Shown here piece by piece: positions 40,937 through 49,953 of a stretch of DNA of 52,619 nt. Made by a program: the position numbers and the translations under genes. Within the stretch, counting starts at the first letter, position 1. Each line of letters begins with the position of its first letter. The notes below the pieces were generated by a model, which saw only the letters and a program-made list of their open reading frames with translations, was not told the DNA's origin and ran no database searches. Origin of the DNA: Bacillota bacterium. Lineage in GTDB: Bacteria > Bacillota > Clostridia > Acetivibrionales > DSM-1351. The stretch lies in NCBI GenBank assembly GCA_023391425.1, contig JAEWAX010000007.1, forward strand, positions 1 to 52,619, written 5' to 3'.

Positions 40937-41689
40937 ATGATGGATGCATTGTCTATATATAAAAAGAACTATCATGTGGATTATGGTGACTCGGATTATT
41001 ATAAAAAACTAAAACTTAGTTCACTGTTCAATTATCTTCAAGATATAGCAAGTTTACATTCTGAAAATTTAGGTATAGGTATAAATGATATTGGACAGAA
41101 ACATGGTGTTGCATGGGTTTTGATACGTATTATGGTTGATGTTGAAAGAATCCCAAAATGGAATGAAGATATAATAGTTGAAACTTGGCCTATTGAACCC
41201 AAAAAATTAGAATTTGAAAGAGATTTCATAGTAAAAGATGCGGAAGGTAATATTTTAGTCCGAGCAATATCAAGTTGGGTTATTATGAACATAGAGAAGC
41301 GTGAAATTAATAAGACAGAGCTGATTCGTATAGATTATCCTCCCTTCGTGGAAGAGAGAGCTATTAATAAACGTATGAGTAAACTTAAGCCAAATGGACA
41401 TCTTCAATTAGTGTATAAAAAGCTCATAGGCTATAGCGATATTGATATTAATGGACATTTAAACAACTCAAAATATATTGATTATATTACTGATTGTTTT
41501 TCAATGGAAAAGCATGGTGAGTATTCAGTTGAATCAATTCAAGTAAGCTATATTAGCGAAGCATTGGCTGGAGATACAATTGTTTTTTATAAAGATATTT
41601 CTAATCTCGAAGATGGTTCTGTTTATGTTGAGGGAGTAAACGAAACAGAAGACAAGGTTTATTTTAAAGCTTGTGTTAAAATTTCATGA
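40937..41689 (+). CDS. Acyl-ACP thioesterase
   Basis: A 250-residue double hot-dog thioesterase of the FatA/FatB-like bacterial family. It hydrolyses acyl-ACP to free fatty acid. Signatures: the N-terminal YHVDYGDSDYYKKLKLSSLFNYLQDIA, GVAWVLIR--V--ERIPKWNEDIIVETWP, and the active-site loop DINGHLNNSKYIDYI (D170, N172, H174). Cytosolic; no signal peptide. It is nine bases after lepB with AGGAGG before its ATG, so it is in the same operon although the functions are unrelated on the surface. Confidence 0.92.
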   Translation: MMDALSIYKKNYHVDYGDSDYYKKLKLSSLFNYLQDIASLHSENLGIGINDIGQKHGVAWVLIRIMVDVERIPKWNEDIIVETWPIEPKKLEFERDFIVKDAEGNILVRAISSWVIMNIEKREINKTELIRIDYPPFVEERAINKRMSKLKPNGHLQLVYKKLIGYSDIDINGHLNNSKYIDYITDCFSMEKHGEYSVESIQVSYISEALAGDTIVFYKDISNLEDGSVYVEGVNETEDKVYFKACVKIS

Positions 41690-41769
41690 CAAACATTGAA
41701 TAAATCTTTTGATAGAGTTAATATTTTATTATATTTTATAGCCGCAAATAGTGGTTCAAGGAGGTAGAA

Positions 41770-42393
41770 ATGACAAATAAGAATAAATTAATGGTGCTTG
41801 TTGGAGTATTGTTCTTTTTTATAATTGTGTTGGTAGCATTGCTCGTGTATGCCAAAACCATGATTAGCACAAACAATAATGCAGCTAATACTACTATTTC
41901 TTCAAACACTTCCATAAGTGAACCTGTAGATTCTGCATTGAAGTCCTCAGAGCAAAGTCCAAGTAGTACAAGTCCAATACAAGAAACTGTTGACCTAAAT
42001 CTTTATTTCTTTGATGCTGATAATTATGACAGTCCAAAAGAGGTACATACAGTAACAGTTGATAAAAAGTTATACCAAGATGACATTACAGCTGCAATTA
42101 ATCAAGTTCTGTCATCAACAAACTTAAAAATTAGTAAATCAACTGTAAATGGAAATTCAATAACAGTTGATTTATCAAAAGAAATGGAACTCAAGTTTAA
42201 CGGAGGTAGTACTGCAGGTATTACTTATACTAACATATTGGCTGCAACTATAACAAATTTACCAAATATCGAGAAAATGGAAGTCACTGTAGATGGTAAA
42301 TCTGGTGTTGTTGCTGATCATTTTAATTTTAATGGGATTTTTAGCAGAGCGGAGAATAGTAAGAAATATAATTTTACAGAGTCAGATAAATAA
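41770..42393 (+). CDS. GerMN-domain membrane-anchored protein
   Basis: A 207-residue protein with a signal anchor (about 8-29), a low-complexity Ser/Thr/Asn linker, and a C-terminal GerMN domain (about 75-195: VDLNLYFFDADNYD, QVLSSTNLKISKSTVNGNSITVDLS, GITYTNILAATITNLPNIEKMEVTVDGK). GerMN is found in sporulation/germination protein GerM and in lipoproteins of Gram-positive cell envelopes. The lipobox Cys is missing. AAGGAGG precedes the ATG; the gene is 80 bp after the thioesterase gene. Confidence 0.82.
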   Translation: MTNKNKLMVLVGVLFFFIIVLVALLVYAKTMISTNNNAANTTISSNTSISEPVDSALKSSEQSPSSTSPIQETVDLNLYFFDADNYDSPKEVHTVTVDKKLYQDDITAAINQVLSSTNLKISKSTVNGNSITVDLSKEMELKFNGGSTAGITYTNILAATITNLPNIEKMEVTVDGKSGVVADHFNFNGIFSRAENSKKYNFTESDK

Positions 42394-42443
42394 TTCAAGA
42401 TTTTAGAAAAATAGTCTTAGAGTAATTATAAAACGTCAACAAT

Positions 42444-42603
42444 AACCACTTATATTATACTTAAAAAGGAGATCTTCACGGAGATACTACCCTCCTGCTC
42501 TTTGAGCATGAGCTAAGTATCTCCAAGCTCGAAATAAGGGCGACTAAGCTTCTACCTTCGCCATAGGCTCGGTACAAACTAAGTCTTCTAGATATAAGTG
42601 GTT
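42444..42603. repeat. 118-bp dispersed repeat, copy 2 (inverted), inside a 12-bp inverted repeat
   Basis: Bases 42472-42589 are the reverse complement of 40186-40303 with about nine mismatches. Just outside, AACCACTTATAT (42444-42455) and ATATAAGTGGTT (42592-42603) are perfect 12-bp inverted arms, as if the element had entered a pre-existing hairpin or carries an extra terminal arm absent from copy 1. Confidence 0.88.
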
Positions 42604-42689
42604 GTGTTATAATTATGATAAATTCTTAGGTTTAAGTGGAGTATTAGTGTGGATAGCATTTGGCGCAGTTGAGGAACAGGTGATAATGT

Positions 42690-43463
42690 ATGAAGAAAAG
42701 TAAGCTTATTCAACTTGGCTTTCTGGTTTTAGCGATTATAGGAATACTTGATACAATTATCATGACCATTAGAAGTGGGGGTGTAGATACAGGAATTCTT
42801 CTTCCTTCTATTGGAGGTACTAGTATAATATTAACAATAGTATTCACAAGAACGGAATTATACAAGAAAAATCTCAAACTCTATAACCGAGTTGGTAAAG
42901 TAATTCTCGGGTTATTTATAGTTTGGTTGATTTCATTCGTGGTAGTATTAACTATAATTTTCACCTCAGCAATTTCAGAGCAAAATGAAGAGGTTGACAG
43001 TGTAATTGTTCTAGGAGCAGGTTTAAAAGATGAAACACCAACATTGGTATTGCAAGAACGATTAGACTACACTATAGAATATTTAAACAAAAATCCAGAT
43101 ACAAAGGCTATAGTATCTGGAGGGCAAGGCTTTGGAGAGACAATTACTGAGGCAGAGGGGATGAAAAGGTATCTGGTAAGCCATGGAATCCCGGAGGATA
43201 AAATAATAAAAGAAGAAAGATCAACCAGTACATATGAGAACATGATTTATTCAAAAAAGTTATACGAGAAAATAATGGGTAAAAAGCTGGGTAGAGTAAT
43301 GATTATTACGAATGATTTTCACATGTTTAGATCAAAGCTGCTTGCAAAAAGAGCAGGACTTAAACCATACGGCATTAGCTCAGCTACTCCTTGGTACGTA
43401 TACCCGAATGTGCTCCTGAGAGAATATCTCGCGGTGTTTAAATCACTTATCCTTGATAGATAA
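42690..43463 (+). CDS. YdcF/SanA-like DUF218 membrane protein
   Basis: A 257-residue protein with three N-terminal membrane helices (about 7-24, 33-50, 69-95) and an extracytoplasmic DUF218 domain. The core shows VDSVIVLGAGL, ERLDYTIEYLNKNPDTKAIVSGGQG, EAEGMKRYLVSHGIPEDKIIKEERSTSTYENMIYSK, and VMIITNDFHMFRSKLLAKRAG, which carry the conserved polar residues of the YdcF/SanA family. Some homologues affect cell-envelope permeability; the substrate is unknown. AGGTGATAATGT precedes the ATG. It ends at a terminator placed in the convergent MFS gene. Confidence 0.87.
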   Translation: MKKSKLIQLGFLVLAIIGILDTIIMTIRSGGVDTGILLPSIGGTSIILTIVFTRTELYKKNLKLYNRVGKVILGLFIVWLISFVVVLTIIFTSAISEQNEEVDSVIVLGAGLKDETPTLVLQERLDYTIEYLNKNPDTKAIVSGGQGFGETITEAEGMKRYLVSHGIPEDKIIKEERSTSTYENMIYSKKLYEKIMGKKLGRVMIITNDFHMFRSKLLAKRAGLKPYGISSATPWYVYPNVLLREYLAVFKSLILDR

Positions 43464-43482
43464 AGAGAAAACTTAGTTCAGA

Positions 43483-44814
43483 TTAATTAAGATTCCGACT
43501 TTTAAATAGGTGGAATCTTTTTTCATCTTTATCGTATACTATTGGAAGCACAAATATTATTGAACATATCATAAGCAAAGATGAAATTATAAATAAAAGA
43601 TTAAAGTTACTTAGCATTTGTTTGCCAAATATCAAGTCATTTATCTTAATAATAAACCCCTTAGAACTCTCCATGAAAGCTCCAGCGGAAATAAATGCAA
43701 TTCCACTTGAAAACGTTGTAATTAAGGAGTAGTTTGCTAAAAACATTGATCTATTTTTTTCAGGAGCTAACCATATAGAAAAATTGCCTGATAATAACAT
43801 GATACCTTGCTGAAACAGTCCGTAAATGAGATAGCTGATTGACATAACAATTATGTAGCTTGATGGAGTCGCAATACACCAAAGCAGCGGTAATACACAA
43901 ACAAAGCAACAGCATAAACGTAAAATCGGCTTTATTCCAAACGCGTCTGATAGTCTCCCGATTTGATTGATGAAGAGCATTGTTATAATGCCTGCTATCA
44001 ACTGTTGGAAAATTGATATAGCAAAATATCCAATTTTTAGTTGCTCTATCATGTATATATTCAAAAAAGGCATTGCAAAATTGAACCCAAAATTCCAGCA
44101 TGAAATAAATATTATGAGCTTTAAATAGTTTTTATCTTTAAAAGGTTCGGTCAGCATTGAGATAAATGAGGAACTTTTTTCTGAAGGGGCAAGTGGAGGA
44201 TTCTTTACGCCAAAAAAGCAACTGGTATCTAATGCGCCAAATATTGCTGCTATTACAAAAACTATTGCAAAGCTTGCAAGTGATTTCATATTATCTAGAT
44301 ATTTACCGGCAACTACTCCTGCTATAATTCCAGTAGTAGCAGATATAGCCATTCTTTTACCAAAAAAGCTTCCTTTAATTTTTTCTGGTACAATATCACC
44401 CATCCATGAATTATAGCTTATGTTTACAACCGAGTTCGCAATGGAATAAATGACAAATAATACAGTTATTAATGTCAAAGCAAAGTTCTTATTCTCTTGT
44501 GGTATTAGGATAGGAATTAATACGATTGGTATCCATATAAGCCTATGTACATAGCCTGAAACAAGAAATATCAATTTACGCTTACCTGTTTTTTCTAAAG
44601 CATAAGAGGCAAATACTTGAAAAACCCCACCAAGGTATGGAGTAGCAGCAATAATGCTGTATAACAAATCATTTGCACCTAATGCACGCAAAAAGCCTGT
44701 AAAGGGTGCTCCAGTAGTTATAACAAAAAATATTTTACTAAAAACAACAGCAGCAGTAATTAAGGTTAGACTTCTTTTCATTTCTTGCGATGTAAAGCCT
44801 TCTGTATTTGCCAT
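43483..44814 (-). CDS. MFS transporter (12 TM), unknown substrate
   Basis: A 443-residue permease of the major facilitator superfamily, with about twelve helices. Segments such as ATPYLGGVFQVFASYALEKTGKRKLIF (loop 2-3), NSWMGDIVPEKIKGSFFGKRMAIS and INQIGRLSDAFGIKP are typical of a poorly characterised clostridial MFS group. Unlike the two DHA2 pumps in the window it has no adjacent regulator. GAGGGA precedes the ATG. Its last codons overlap a terminator used by the convergent ydcF-like gene. Confidence 0.85.
   Translation of the reverse strand: MANTEGFTSQEMKRSLTLITAAVVFSKIFFVITTGAPFTGFLRALGANDLLYSIIAATPYLGGVFQVFASYALEKTGKRKLIFLVSGYVHRLIWIPIVLIPILIPQENKNFALTLITVLFVIYSIANSVVNISYNSWMGDIVPEKIKGSFFGKRMAISATTGIIAGVVAGKYLDNMKSLASFAIVFVIAAIFGALDTSCFFGVKNPPLAPSEKSSSFISMLTEPFKDKNYLKLIIFISCWNFGFNFAMPFLNIYMIEQLKIGYFAISIFQQLIAGIITMLFINQIGRLSDAFGIKPILRLCCCFVCVLPLLWCIATPSSYIIVMSISYLIYGLFQQGIMLLSGNFSIWLAPEKNRSMFLANYSLITTFSSGIAFISAGAFMESSKGFIIKINDLIFGKQMLSNFNLLFIISSLLMICSIIFVLPIVYDKDEKRFHLFKSRNLN
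43489..43523 (+). terminator. Terminator of the ydcF-like gene, inside the 3' end of the convergent MFS gene
   Basis: AAGATTCC (43489-43496) pairs with GGAATCTT (43512-43519), followed by a six-T run. It lies within the last codons of the minus-strand MFS gene. Confidence 0.8.
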
Positions 44815-44955
44815 AACTTATCCCTCGAATGTGTATGTATTTACTTTATTCTACAAGAAATAAACAAATATTACTTGCCTGCTTTTGCTAAATACTCGTC
44901 ATTTATTGCTAAAAATAAAGCTGGGAATACATAAACTTTTTATTGGTAAAAGAAA

Positions 44956-45081
44956 AAAAGGGTCTTTGCAAAACTAAATACAATATTTGGGAAAAAACTT
45001 ATTGTGATTAAACAGAAGTACTATTTAAACACAGTCTTTGAACTATATTGTATTAGATGTGGTTTTGCAACGGACCCTTTT
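44956..45081. mobile_element. MITE-like inverted-repeat element, also a possible terminator
   Basis: The left end AAAAGGGTC-TTTGCAAAAC...ATACAATAT (44956-44986) is mirrored by the right end ATATTGTAT...GTTTTGCAA-CG-GACCCTTTT (45045-45081). The ends read GGGTCYGTTGCAAAAC-like from outside, resembling terminal repeats of some insertion sequences. There is no internal gene. On the minus strand the hairpin is followed by TTTTTTTCTTTT, so it would terminate the TrpB2-type gene. No clear target duplication. Confidence 0.55.
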
Positions 45082-45126
45082 ACAACTATAATAAGCTTAT
45101 GTAGACTTATTAGCTCTAAATAATCT

Positions 45127-46491
45127 TCATTTAATATTTGGCAAATTGTTTAGACTAACTTCTGTCGTATTGGGTGAATAATCAACGTCATCAAGCATGC
45201 CGTTGAAGTAGTTTTCATATGCAGTAAAATCAAAGTAACCATGACCACTTAAACAGAATAGAATTACTTTTTCCTCACCGGCTTCTTTTGCCAGAAGTGC
45301 TTCATCTATTGCTGCACGAATAGCATGTGCTGATTCCGGTGCTGGAACTATTCCCTCGGCTTTTGCGAAAGTTACTGCAGCGTCAAAAACAGTTTTTTGT
45401 CCGTAGGCTTTAGCCTCTATAATACCGTCGTGATATAGTTGACTGACAATTGCAGAATCTCCATGATATCTTAAGCCACCAGCATGTATTCCCGATGGTA
45501 TAAAATCGTGTCCAAGAGTATACATTTTCGCAACAGGTGCCATCTTAACAGAATCACCATAATCAAAAGCAAATACGCCTTTAGTTAGGGTAGGACATGC
45601 ACTTGGTTCAACAGCAACAGCACGGAGTTTTTGACCTTTAAATTTATCTTGTAAAAAAGGATTAGCTATTCCAGAAAAATTAGTACCACCACCACAGCAG
45701 GCAAAGATAACATCAGGATACTCATCGATCATTTCCATTTGTTTTTTTGCTTCTAAACCAATAATTGTTTGATGCAAACAAACATGATTTAGTACACTAC
45801 CCAAAGCGTAATTTGTATCTGAATGTGTAGCAGCATCTTCAACAGCTTCACTTATTGCAATACCAAGACTTCCAGAGCAATTTGGATCCATCTCTAGTAC
45901 TTGCCTGCCACAATTGGTTAGATTACTTGGACTTGCCACAACACTAGCACCAAAGGTTTTCATAAAGGAACGTCTGTAGGGTTTCTGCTGATAACTCACA
46001 TTTACCATATATACAGAACATTCGAGACCAAATTGACTAGATGCTAGACTAAGAGCACTACCCCATTGTCCAGCGCCTGTTTCTGTAGCAAGTCTTTTGA
46101 TGCCGGCAATCTTATTATAATAAGCCTGTGGGATTGCTGAATTTAGCTTGTGGCTACCTGTAGCATTATTACCCTCATACTTGTAATAAATACGCGCAGG
46201 GGTACCTAACTGTTTTTCAAGATTTTTGGCACGATAAAGGGGACTTGGTCTAAACTGGCAAAACATTTCACGAACCTCTTTAGGTATGTCAATATAACGA
46301 TCAGTAGACATTTCCTGTTTAATTAATTCATCAGGGAAAATAGCCTTCATATCATCGGGCTGCATAATATCTAGTGTTACTGGGTTGTGGTAAGGGGCTG
46401 GCTTGTTTGGCATGTCAGCAACGATATTGTACCATTGCTTTGGAATCTCACTCTCTTGCAGGATTACTTTACTGATTTCCTCTTTTCTCAT
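45127..46491 (-). CDS. trpB: TrpB2-type tryptophan synthase beta-like PLP enzyme
   Basis: A 454-residue PLP enzyme of the TrpB2 family, longer than TrpB1 (about 400). The Schiff-base Lys is K115 in NATGSHKLNSA; the phosphate loop is CCGGGTNFSG (about 263-272); the RPSPLYRAKNLE and ATETGAGQWGSALS segments are canonical. It would condense indole and serine to tryptophan, without a TrpA partner and outside any trp operon here. TrpB2 is often an indole-salvage enzyme. No T-box or leader peptide is evident upstream. The gene is preceded by GAGGAGAG and ends near the MITE-like hairpin. Confidence 0.93.
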   Translation of the reverse strand: MRKEEISKVILQESEIPKQWYNIVADMPNKPAPYHNPVTLDIMQPDDMKAIFPDELIKQEMSTDRYIDIPKEVREMFCQFRPSPLYRAKNLEKQLGTPARIYYKYEGNNATGSHKLNSAIPQAYYNKIAGIKRLATETGAGQWGSALSLASSQFGLECSVYMVNVSYQQKPYRRSFMKTFGASVVASPSNLTNCGRQVLEMDPNCSGSLGIAISEAVEDAATHSDTNYALGSVLNHVCLHQTIIGLEAKKQMEMIDEYPDVIFACCGGGTNFSGIANPFLQDKFKGQKLRAVAVEPSACPTLTKGVFAFDYGDSVKMAPVAKMYTLGHDFIPSGIHAGGLRYHGDSAIVSQLYHDGIIEAKAYGQKTVFDAAVTFAKAEGIVPAPESAHAIRAAIDEALLAKEAGEEKVILFCLSGHGYFDFTAYENYFNGMLDDVDYSPNTTEVSLNNLPNIK

Positions 46492-46765
46492 CTTAACTCT
46501 TCTCTCCTCATCTATTTACTTTTAAAATTACATTTAGTGATATCTAAATAATAAATTCCCCATTTTAAAGAAAGCAACCGAATTCATTATTTAACTAGTC
46601 ATATTAATATTCTAATCAATTGGAAAATAAAGTCAACAAGTAATTAAAAATATTTTAAGTTTTGAATTTGTTTAGTCTTTGATCAACATTATTGAAGGAT
46701 AAAATCCTAGTTTAAAGAATATAAATTAGTAATACTACTTGTCTAAACCGTAGGGGGAGTTTAAA

Positions 46766-47602
46766 ATGACAGAATACTTCTTTACATACATTAGAGATAT
46801 TCCAAAAGAACTACATAACACACTCTTCTCAGAACAGCATATTTTAGCAATTACCATGGTCATTTTATCATGGGGAGTTCTTGCCCTGATATTTAAAGAT
46901 AAGAGTATAGATAAAAAATGGAGGTTTATTGTAGTAATGAGCTTAATATTACCATTGTTAGAAATAGCTCAAATGCTATGGTACAAGAGTGTTGGACAGT
47001 TTTCTCTTGGATATACACTTCCATTACATTTATGCAGTCTGATGTGCTTGATTCTGCCTATTATGGCCTTCACAAGAAATGATTTATTAATGGAGTATTC
47101 GTATGCAATGGGTTTAGCACCAGCATTGATGACACTATTAACCCCAGATGTATATTACTATCCGTCATTTTCATTTATTTATATTCAGACAATGTTGGTA
47201 CATGGAATAATTTGTTTTATTCCGATGTTCTTAATTTTTGGTATGGGCTTTAAACCTAATATCCGCAAATTACCAAAGGTAATAGGAATGCTAATTAGTT
47301 TCTCAATACTGATTACTCCTGTTAATTTTCTTACCAATGGAAACTACTTCTTCTTAAAATATCCAGCTGAAGGTTCACCTATGGAGCTATTTGCAGATTT
47401 AGTAGGTAAACCTTGGTATCTAATACCTACATTTTTATTTGGTTGTATGCTTTGGACAGTTATGTATTTTCCGTTTATAATTATTGAGCAAAATGCGAAA
47501 CGTAAGCTTCAACAACAGATAAAACTAAAAGAGCAGCATGAGTACGATGCATTAGAACGTGAAAAGGAAAAGCAATTAGAGTATGAAAAAGTAGAAATTT
47601 GA
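46766..47602 (+). CDS. TIGR02206/YwaF-type integral membrane protein
   Basis: A 278-residue protein with about seven membrane helices and a charged C-terminal tail (QQIKLKEQHEYDALEREKEKQLEYE) likely to form a short cytoplasmic coiled coil. The segment LPLHLCSLMCLILPIMAFTRN is the family hallmark of TIGR02206 (B. subtilis YwaF). Function is unknown. GGGGGAG precedes the ATG. Monocistronic. Confidence 0.85.
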   Translation: MTEYFFTYIRDIPKELHNTLFSEQHILAITMVILSWGVLALIFKDKSIDKKWRFIVVMSLILPLLEIAQMLWYKSVGQFSLGYTLPLHLCSLMCLILPIMAFTRNDLLMEYSYAMGLAPALMTLLTPDVYYYPSFSFIYIQTMLVHGIICFIPMFLIFGMGFKPNIRKLPKVIGMLISFSILITPVNFLTNGNYFFLKYPAEGSPMELFADLVGKPWYLIPTFLFGCMLWTVMYFPFIIIEQNAKRKLQQQIKLKEQHEYDALEREKEKQLEYEKVEI

Positions 47603-47727
47603 ACAGGAAGGTAACTAGATTAACATAATCTTAATATATTGTTAATTATATTGTAATAATTAAGTGCTATAATAAATAGTAAATTAAAAATTCAAAATAA
47701 GAAAGGAGAAAGGAGGAGATAGATATA

Positions 47728-47886
47728 GTGTATAAGTTTATAACAATTAGATGTAGAAACTGTGGCTCTGTCATATACAATCTACCAGAAAAAAATATTA
47801 AAAAACTAAAGCTTGTAAATCTAACATGTGAAGATTGTACTGAGCATAATGCTTTAAAAAGTACTCAAATAAAACAAATAGTTTAG
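47728..47886 (+). CDS. Small zinc-ribbon protein (52 aa)
   Basis: A 52-codon frame starting with GTG, with AGGAGGAG nine bases upstream. The product begins (M)YKFITIRCRNCGSVIYNLP and continues to LTCEDCTEHNAL, so it carries two CxxC pairs 22 residues apart, a single zinc ribbon. The strong ribosome-binding site, the paired cysteines and a following terminator support a real gene. Function unknown; it may bind nucleic acid or a protein. Confidence 0.72.
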   Translation: MYKFITIRCRNCGSVIYNLPEKNIKKLKLVNLTCEDCTEHNALKSTQIKQIV

Positions 47887-47936
47887 AATATTCAAGTAAG
47901 ATGAAGAAAACACATAGAATTTGACATCGTAAAAGT

Positions 47937-47963
47937 AAGACGCTTATTATAGGCGCTTTTTTT
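47937..47963 (+). terminator. Terminator of the small zinc-ribbon gene
   Basis: AAG-a-CGC pairs with GCG-CTT around a 9-nt loop, followed by seven T. Short stem with one bulged base. Confidence 0.6.
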
Positions 47964-48108
47964 ATACCTTTTTTCATAAGTTATCTAGTCCGAATAGTGA
48001 TGTGTTCTCATTATAATAGTATTCTTATTTTAAATAAATCAATAAAAGATTACCTTCTATATGAAATTGTAATTGTAAGGTTAAGAGTTTATTGATAGAA
48101 TTAGGCGC

Positions 48109-49641
48109 TTACCTAATTCTATCTAATGGTTTTAATGCAGGCCCTTCGATTACAGTTCCATCATAACTATATCTCGAAGCGTGACACGGACAGTCCCATG
48201 TTTTTTCTGCAGAGTTCCAATGAGTCTCGCAACCTAGGTGCTTGCATGTTGTATCAACAATATAAATTTTGCCATCCATATCACGGTAAGCTCCTGCTTT
48301 CTTACCATCTACTTCAACATTTTTAGCTTCACCAGGTTCTAAGTTAATCTCAAATGGAAGTGATTGTATCTTACCAGATATAAGATTGTCAACAACGTCA
48401 AGGTTTTCCTTAACAAAGTTTTTAGCTGAATCAACAGGTGTAAATCTTGTAGGCTTAAATATATATTCTACCTCACTTTTACCATTAGTAATAATATCTC
48501 TAATAATCATTGCACTTACAGTACTGGTAGTCATACCCCATTTTTGAAAGGCCGTAGCAACAAATATATTATGTTTATATGCCGAAATATGACCTATAAA
48601 AGGTATTTCATTCATGGCAGTATAATCCTGTGCAGACCATCTGTAAGGTACCTCAGTAGCTGAAAATGTTTCCTCAGCAAATTTTATAAGGTTAGTATAG
48701 TGCTCTTTTTCGTGGCTGCTCTCACCTGTTTTATGGTGTTCTCCACCAATAATAATTAGTTGATTTTCGTTATCGATGGGTTGAGTTCTTATTGATCTTA
48801 CTGGATTTTCATATGAGATGTACATTCCACCTGGTATTTTTTTCGGGGATTTTACTGCAAGTCCATAGGAACGTTGGGCAAACATTCTTGCAGAATAAAA
48901 TCCACCACCATCATAGAAAGGAAAATGGCTTGCAACAACTACTTTATTAGAAATTATGCTAAATCCATCTCTTGTTGATGTTGTACACTCGCTATCTTCA
49001 TGAATATCAATAGCTGTGGTATTTTCATAAATGTGTCCACCTTTTTTAACAAAGATTTCTGCTAAAGCAAGTAAATACTTTCTTGGATGAAATTGTGCCT
49101 GGTTATCAAAGCAAATAGCACCCTCTATATCCAATGGTAGATCAATTTTTGATTTAAAGGAAGCAGGCAAACCTATAGAGCTAGCAGCGTTTACTTCGTC
49201 TTCTATTTTTTGAAGATATTTTTCATCCTGAGTATATACATATGAGGACTGTTTGCTAAAGTCACAACTAATACTGTTTTCAGAGATTATTTTCTCTATC
49301 ATTGATATTGCATTTTCATTAATTTCACCGTATTGACGAGCACCTTCTTTACCAAGCTGGGTTATTAGTTTTGAATATTTTAAATCATGTAAAGAGGTTA
49401 TCTTGGCAGTTGTATGGCCTGAGGTAGACTCTGCTATTCGACTAGTATCAATAATAACAACATCAAAACCCTCCTTTTGTAGAAAGTACGCAGTGGTTAT
49501 TCCTGTAATACCTCCGCCAACAACTAAAATATCTGTTTTTATGTTATCCTGTAAGGAAGCATAGTCGGTTTTTGGTGTAGAAGCAATCCAATAAGATTCT
49601 ACAGGTTTTATAAAAGTTTTTTCAATTAGATTTTGCGACAT
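48109..49641 (-). CDS. FAD-dependent oxidoreductase with C-terminal Rieske [2Fe-2S] domain (YhfW-like)
   Basis: A 510-residue fusion. The N-terminal DAO-type FAD domain starts with the dinucleotide fold ILVVGGGITGITTAYFL (about 35-51). The C-terminal domain (about 420-510) is a Rieske centre: C466 and H468 in CKHLGC, C484 and H487 in CPCHASRYSYDG. B. subtilis YhfW has the same order and length. It is expected to oxidise an amine or amino-acid-like substrate and pass electrons through the Rieske cluster; the substrate is unknown. No signal peptide, so cytosolic. AAGGAG precedes the ATG. Confidence 0.92.
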   Translation of the reverse strand: MSQNLIEKTFIKPVESYWIASTPKTDYASLQDNIKTDILVVGGGITGITTAYFLQKEGFDVVIIDTSRIAESTSGHTTAKITSLHDLKYSKLITQLGKEGARQYGEINENAISMIEKIISENSISCDFSKQSSYVYTQDEKYLQKIEDEVNAASSIGLPASFKSKIDLPLDIEGAICFDNQAQFHPRKYLLALAEIFVKKGGHIYENTTAIDIHEDSECTTSTRDGFSIISNKVVVASHFPFYDGGGFYSARMFAQRSYGLAVKSPKKIPGGMYISYENPVRSIRTQPIDNENQLIIIGGEHHKTGESSHEKEHYTNLIKFAEETFSATEVPYRWSAQDYTAMNEIPFIGHISAYKHNIFVATAFQKWGMTTSTVSAMIIRDIITNGKSEVEYIFKPTRFTPVDSAKNFVKENLDVVDNLISGKIQSLPFEINLEPGEAKNVEVDGKKAGAYRDMDGKIYIVDTTCKHLGCETHWNSAEKTWDCPCHASRYSYDGTVIEGPALKPLDRIR

Positions 49642-49953
49642 GATATATTTCTCCTTTGATGGATTATTTCTATTAGTATACTTAATGGATAATAAATAAA
49701 TATTACTACCTTATAATACCCAATAAATCATTAATTTATAAAATTTATTCGCATATTCTATTGCGTAAAATCATTAATGTAGTTTTTCATAAAAAAATAA
49801 GCTAACGCTAGCAACCTTAGTCAAGATTTTTATTTGTAGGTATAATCATGTTTAAGAAGTATTTGACAAAATTTAAACAATTCGTATAATTAAGTTAAAG
49901 AAAAAAGTAGAAAAATTATAATCGTTTACCAATTAAAACAAAGGAGATTAGAA
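49642..49953. other. Divergent intergenic region with a promoter for the M16 protease
   Basis: AT-rich 312-bp gap. TTGACA (49863-49868), a 16-bp spacer and TATAAT (49885-49890) form a near-consensus promoter 64 bp upstream of the protease start. I see no other gene or terminator here. Confidence 0.65.

Noticed and set aside
42690..43463. Possible mobile origin of the region between the 118-bp repeats
   Set aside because: The enclosed genes are housekeeping-like, with composition similar to their neighbours and no integrase or transposase, so transfer is not supported.
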